Assembly: GCA_026545765.1 (NCBI GenBank)
Contig: CM048841.1
Span: 24,401,397 to 24,465,396 of the forward strand
Reading direction: 5' to 3'
Origin: Plantago major
Lineage: Eukaryota > Streptophyta > Magnoliopsida > Lamiales > Plantaginaceae
DNA length: 64,000 nt
Below are positions 59,060 through 64,000 of this stretch, piece after piece (within the stretch, counting starts at the first letter, position 1; each line of letters opens with the position of its first letter). The notes under the pieces were generated by a model. That model saw only the letters and a list, made by a program, of their open reading frames with translations, was not told the origin of the DNA and did no database searches. The translations under genes and the position numbers were made by a program.

Positions 59060-60707
59060 TCAGTCCTTAGGCATCTCCATTAACCCAAGACTATGTCTTA
59101 AGGTAAAGAACCGGCTTTCTTGTAGGGGCTTGGTGAAGATATCTGCAAGTTGGTCTTCTGTGCCAATCTTGAGTGTCTCTATATTGCCTTTCTCAACATG
59201 GTCTCTGATGAAGTGGTGTCTAACATCAATGTGCTTTGTTCTGGCATGGAACTTGGGGTTCTGTGTGATTGCAATAGCACTTGTGTTATCACAGAAAATG
59301 GGAGTTTTCTCTTCATTGAATCCATAGTCTCTGAGTTGTTGTTGAATCCACAGAATTTGTGTTGCACAACAACCAGCAGCAATATATTCAGCCTCTATGG
59401 TGGAAGTTGCAATTGAGTTTTGCTTGTTGCTAAACCATGAGATAAGTCTAGTTCCCAGAAACTGACAAGTTCCTGAGGTGCTTTTCCTATCAAGCATTGA
59501 TCCAGCATAATCAGCATCTGAGTAACCAGCCAAACTCAATCCACTTTCTTTAGGATACCACAAACCTACATCTATTGTACCTTTCACATACCTTAATATT
59601 TTCATAGCAATGTTGTAGTGTGATTGCATTGGATTTGTTTGAAATCTAGCACACACACCAACTGTATATTGAATATCAGGTCTGCTTGCAATAAGGTAAA
59701 GTAGTGAACCTATCAATTTCCTATACTTGTGTTCATCAACACTCTTATCTGATTCAGTATAGGTCATCTTGGTTCCTATGCTCATAGGTATCTTAGCATT
59801 CTTTTCAGAAGGCTTAAGATTGAACTTTGTGAGCATGTCTTTTGCATACTTTGTCTGACTAATGAATATTCCATCATTGAGTTGCTTGACTTGCAATCCT
59901 AGGAAATAGTTCAATTCTCCCATCATGCTCATCTCAAACTTACTTTTCATGAGATTTGCAAAGTCATCACAAAGTTGCTTGTCCTTAGATCCAAATATAA
60001 TGTCATCAACATATACTTGAACTAAGAGTAGTTTCCCATCATGATTTAAAGTAAATAAAGTTTTATCAACTTCACCTTTCTTGAAACCACTTTCCAGAAG
60101 GTATTTTGGCCAAAGTGTCATACCATGCTCTTGGAGCCTGTTTCAGTCCATATAGAGCTTTCTGTAGCTTATAGACCATTCTACTTTCTGAGAAAATTTC
60201 AAAGCCAGGTGGTTGTTCAACATAGACTTCCTCAGCAAGTTCACCTAATGCACTCTTGACATCCATCTGATAAACTTTAAAGTCTTTATGAGCTGCAAAG
60301 GCCAGAAAGAGTCTTATTGCATCCAATCTGGCAACTGGTGCATATGACTCGTCAAAATCTAAACCTTCAGTCTGGGTGAATCCCTTGGCAACCAACCTTA
60401 CTTTGTTTCTGGTTATTTCACCAGATGCATTCATCTTGTTTCTGAAAACCCACTTAGTTCCAATCACAGATATTCCTTCTACAAATGGAACTAGTTTCCA
60501 GACTTTGTTTCTCTCAAACTGATCCAACTCTTCTTGCATTGCAAAGATCCAGTCTTCATCTCTTAATGCTTCTTGTATAGTTTTAGGTTCAATGTTTGAG
60601 ATGAAATAACCAAAGAGAGAGTTAGCATTTTCAGCTATTGCTCTCCTAGTCCAACACCTTGATTGATTGGTCCAATCACATCTTTTGGAGGATGATCCTT
60701 GATCCAT
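59060..60707 (-). pseudogene. Reverse transcriptase and RNase H of the SIRE element
   Basis: Motifs in order are [69 protein letters not shown], the catalytic YVDDIIFGS, MMGELNYFLGLQVKQ, and ASRPDIQYTVGVCARFQ. RNase H follows with GYSDADYAGSMLDRKSTSG, STIEAEYIAAGCCATQILWI, CDNTSAIAITQNP, RTKHIDVRHHFIRDHV and DIFTKPL. The C-terminal part is very well kept (353 codons in one frame). Confidence 0.93.
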
Positions 60708-62109
60708 CTCATCATGGGTTTAGGGCTAGTAGGGTCAACATCTATGTGATCTGAATATGAATCACTATGATTATGACTTGATACTTCTTCAGTATCTGTG
60801 ACATCTTGCACCTCAGAGGGGCGGTGAATGTCTGACACTTGCTCAGTGTGAGAGCTTTCTGGGACATGCCTGTCAGAGAGGTCATTTCCAGAGTTAGCTC
60901 TCTGATGAACATCTTCAGTTTCCATTTCTGCAATGCTCATAGGAAATTCTTCATCATGTCTGAGAATCATCTGGTTGTTACTAGGCATTTCATGCTTTTC
61001 TTCGTCAAAGTCATCCTCCCTTTCCACAATGATGTTTTTCCTTTCTGAGGGTTCTTCTTCAGAATCCTTTATCATTAGTTCCTTGAACCTTTCTGAGAGT
61101 TCATCAATAAGGGGTGTTTTCTTGCTTCCTTTATAGAATACAGCATGAACTGATTCTTCAATATTCTTTGTTCTTTTGTTGTAAACTCTGTATGTTTTGC
61201 TATTCATAGAATAACCAAGAAACACACCTTCATCTGCCTTTGGTTGAAATGTTCTTAGATACTCTTTTCCATTGTTAAGAACAAAACATCTACAACCAAA
61301 CACTTTCAGATGTTTGATATTAGGGGGTCTACCAACCAAGAGTTCATAGGGGGTCTTGTCATGGTGTTTGTTTATCAAACATACATTACGAGTGTAGCAT
61401 CTTGTGTTTACGACTTCAACCCAATAAACTTCACTTATTTGATGTCATTAGCATTGTCCTTCTTGCTTCTTTAAGGGTTCTATTTTTCCTTTACGCAACA
61501 TCATTTTGTTGTGGTGTTCTCCAGAGGAAAGTTGGTGTTGTATACCTTCTTTGTACAAAACTCCTTTATGTACTGGTTGACAAACTCAGTACCATGGTCT
61601 GTTCTGATTGCAGATATCTTGTCATTCTTCATGACTTCAAGCGTATTCAGCAAGTTCGGTATCTCCACCCTAGCATCAGATTTGTGCTTTAGAAAGACAA
61701 CCCAAGTAAATCTTGAGAAGTCATCTACAACAACCAGACCATACTTCTTTCCTGCATAACTAGTTACAGATGATTCAAAAAGATCCATGTGTAATAGTTG
61801 CAGTGGTCTAACACTAGAGTGTCTGGTTTTGGACTTGAAAGAGATCTTGGATTGTTTCCCCATCTGACAGGCAGAACAGATACCATCCTTTCTGAAAGAT
61901 GTTTTGGGAAGGCCAACCACTAACTCTTTCTTGGCAAGTTTGTTCAGAGTTTTGAAATTCAAGTGACTCATTCTTTTGTGCCATAACCAGTGCTCTTCTG
62001 TGTGACCTGATTGACTCACCATGAGACATTCTTCAGTTGTTGCAGATGCCCAATTGGGAACATAAAGACTGCCTTTCCGCCGAGCAACCAAGATATGCCT
62101 TTGACTCAT
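60635..62109 (-). pseudogene. Integrase region of the SIRE element
   Basis: The gag-pre-integrase zinc part (HKRMSHLNFKTLNKLAKKEL, CSACQMGKQ), the core (LLHMDLFESSVTSYAGKKYG, VVVDDFSRFTWVVFLKHK, IRTDHGTEFVN) and the C-terminal module (TPYELLVGRPPNIKHLKVFG, GVFLGYS) are recognisable. A Glu/Ser-rich linker to RT (SERFKELMIKDSEEEPSE) is typical of SIRE. Confidence 0.92.
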
Positions 62110-62197
62110 TGTCTATAAGTTTGCAATACTTTGCTTTGAATTTCACATGAATCCCTTATGCAAAGCGCTCATGCTAAATAGATTATATTTCAAACCT

Positions 62198-62431
62198 TTA
62201 ACATATGTCGTCAATTATTGTTAATGATCCTAATTTGGCGTTGCGATCGAGAGAGGATTTAATTCTCCTCCAAATCGATGTCCGGTCCGTGTTGCAAGCT
62301 TTGTAGTTGACGATTTTCTTTGTCTCTGTCATGTGCTTTCCGCATCCACTATCAAATAGCCATTGAGCCTTAGTCCAAGAGCCGTTCTGCACAAAACAGG
62401 AGTTAGGTTCTTGCCTCAGAGATAGAACCAC
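62198..62431 (-). pseudogene. Protease piece of the SIRE element
   Basis: KAQWLFDSGCGKHMTETKKI contains the copia protease active-site motif DSG, with the usual W before it and HMT after it. Confidence 0.8.
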
Positions 62432-64000
62432 TTAGACTAAACATTCTTCCAGTAGGAATCCACATTTTAGTGAATTTCTTGGGAGTTTGTTTTTGTCTAA
62501 CTTGATCAGAAGGAGATGCAATAAAATCAGTAATTTTGATCTCAATCTTCCTTCTTGGGGTGTTTCTAGGTGTTTCCTTTGGTGCTTTCTGGACCCTGGG
62601 AATCTGGGGTTGCTTTTCAACAAACTTAGCCTTTCTAGCCAGGTTCCTTCTAACTCTGGCATTCAGTTTTTCAGTGGCTTGAGATTTCTTCCACTTCTGT
62701 CTATTGCTACGTGCAATATCAGCCTTGCGCCATTGTTCTTGTCCTTCCTTATATTGTTGCAGAAGGACCTTTCCAATAGCACGATAGCCAATGCCATTTC
62801 GAACACCTTTGGCTTTCTGAATACGCTCTTCAGAAGCCTTACTAGTTTCTGCACCATCTTTATTTTCATAAAATGGTACAGTAGAGAATTTGCCTATTCC
62901 AGCAATTCTTCCCTTCCTAGTAATGCAGCAATGTGGATGGTTGCATATCTGAGGGTTGTGTTTCTTTTCAGAAACCTTATCCACATGTTTCTTGTGAACT
63001 TGTTGTTCTTTCAAAGGATGGGTTGCAACTCCTTTTCCTTTGTCAACTACCCTAGCTTTCTGACCAATGCTATAGGTGGTTGAAGAATCATTCTGTTGAC
63101 TTTTTACAAAGGTCAACCTTTCATCACTCTTCTTCAGAGGAGATGAATTACTTGATTGTTCATCAAGTCCAAGTCCACCTTTTTCAGAGGGATCTCTCAG
63201 ATAGAATTGAACCTCAGTGAGAGTGTCACTAGCCTTTGCATAAGATTGGAATGATAGCTCTTTCTTTCTGAGTTCTTCATTCTCAGAAAGCAGCTTCATC
63301 ATTTTCTTATTAAGTTCATCCAAGGCTAGTTTGTGAGAATTTTCATTCTCAGATATCTGAGCTTTCAGAAAGGTTATTTCAGCGTTCTTGTTCTCAGATA
63401 CTCTGGTTAGCTCAGAAACCTCTTTTTCAAGAGTTTCTTTGCTTTCCTCTAGAATTCTGGTTTTGGATTGTGCTTCTAGAAATTCTTTCTCATAACGATC
63501 CAATTCACTCTTGACCAACTCCAGATCCTCAATTCCATCATCACTCTCATAGTACATAAATTGTGAATTGTTAGTTACCTCATCAGCCATAAGACATATT
63601 TCAATGTTGGAGATGTGCGGACCGACAATCTCGAATTCCACATTTCATTCTTCTTAAGGCCGAAGTCGATTACATCGTGAGTGATTCCACACAATTCTGG
63701 TGATGGTAGGTTTGAGTCATTTGAATCTCCATCTTCAGAATCTGTCTCAATGTCTAGAGCATCAAGTTGAATTTGAATCTTCTTCCTTTCTTCAGTCAGT
63801 AAGGCCCTTTGATTTCTCTTGAAATTTCTTCTGTCCTTCTTATCACCTGTCTTGAGCTTGTTTAAAGCAGGACAATCTCTCTTGAAGTGACCAGGCTTTT
63901 GACAATAGAAGCAGATATCATTTCCTATTTCTGCGACTTAAGATTACTAACACCTTTCTGAATGGGGGTGTTCAGAGAGTTGTTCATTTGTATGTTCTTG
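62403..64000 (-). pseudogene. Gag C-terminal region of the SIRE element
   Basis: At the right edge CFYCQKPGHFKRDCP (about 63911-63867) is a CCHC zinc knuckle. Then come a LTEERKKIQIQLDALDIETD segment, a long coiled-coil (63641-63250; ELTRVSENKNAEITFLKAQI) and a basic Lys/Arg/Gln-rich tail (AIGKVLLQQYKEGQEQWRKA, KPQIPRVQKAPKETPRNTPR-like). Large coiled-coil gag is a SIRE trait. It continues beyond the window. Confidence 0.85.

Larger units (their letters stand above)
51073..64000 (-). mobile_element. SIRE/Maximus-type Ty1/copia element, fossil, runs off the right edge
   Basis: Parts on the - strand from right to left are gag with a CCHC knuckle, protease, integrase, reverse transcriptase, RNase H, a long third (envelope-like) region, a polypurine tract and a 1425-bp 3' LTR. 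The integrase-RT order is copia. The very long LTR, coiled-coil-rich gag and third coding region after RNase H are the hallmarks of the SIRE (Maximus) lineage. It sits inside the Athila-like element, so it is the younger insertion. It is broken, with perhaps half a dozen breaks; the 5' LTR lies outside. Confidence 0.88.

Noticed and set aside
1-64000. rRNA, complete tRNA genes, CRISPR arrays, bacterial defence or toxin systems
   Set aside because: None seen; the DNA is plant nuclear and repeat-dominated.

Overview
The window is nuclear DNA of a flowering plant, most likely a eudicot. It is AT-rich, its genes have GT-AG introns, and it is dominated by plant retrotransposon lineages (Ty1/copia, SIRE, Tat, Athila-like, L1), DNA transposons and MITEs. 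No rRNA, tRNA, CRISPR or bacterial-type operon was seen. The species cannot be fixed from sequence alone.

Two host genes are well supported. The first is a nine-coding-exon gene on the + strand at 32101-36456 for a WVD2-like, TPX2-family microtubule-binding protein (605 aa by my splice calls), with a likely 5'UTR intron and a poly(A) signal. The second is a single-exon gene on the - strand at 43792-44229 for a small proline-rich, extensin-like, probably GPI-anchored cell-wall protein. Weaker host traces are exon-like pieces on both sides of the copia element (9291-10249 and 14341-14441) and a broken reading frame at 15234-15536 (-).

Layout. 1-526: piece of an endogenous plant pararetrovirus reverse transcriptase. 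600-10900: AT-rich intergenic DNA with degenerate repeats, a Helitron helicase fragment (4913-5220), MITE-like repeats and small tandem duplications. 10906-14163: a young Ty1/copia element with intact TGCTT target duplications. 14898-15070: a MULE-type MITE with 9-bp target duplications. 16576-29330: a Ty3/gypsy Tat-lineage element on the - strand, bounded by CAATC duplications. It has the second (archaeal-type) RNase H of that lineage and a large antisense gene module on the + strand with its own TATA boxes and hairpin ends. 29331-37600: intergenic DNA and the WVD2-like gene. 37605-42252: a 5'-truncated L1-type LINE with a 1451-bp non-autonomous CACTA element inserted in its 3' coding part. 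42253-47383: the extensin-like gene, intergenic DNA and an inverted-repeat/SINE-like element. 47384-51072: the 3' part of an Athila-like gypsy element (- strand). 51073-64000: a SIRE/Maximus-type copia element (- strand) inserted into the Athila-like element and running off the right edge. It carries a long third (envelope-like) region between pol and the 3' LTR.

The points most worth a second look are the antisense cassette in the Tat element, with two homologous hairpin ends; an octamer (CTTTCTGA on the + strand) repeated about 21 times across the SIRE copy and not noticed elsewhere in the window; and the exon/intron-like texture of the SIRE envelope-like region. All retroviral-type elements here are treated as fossils: families, extents and parts are given, not the changes that broke them.
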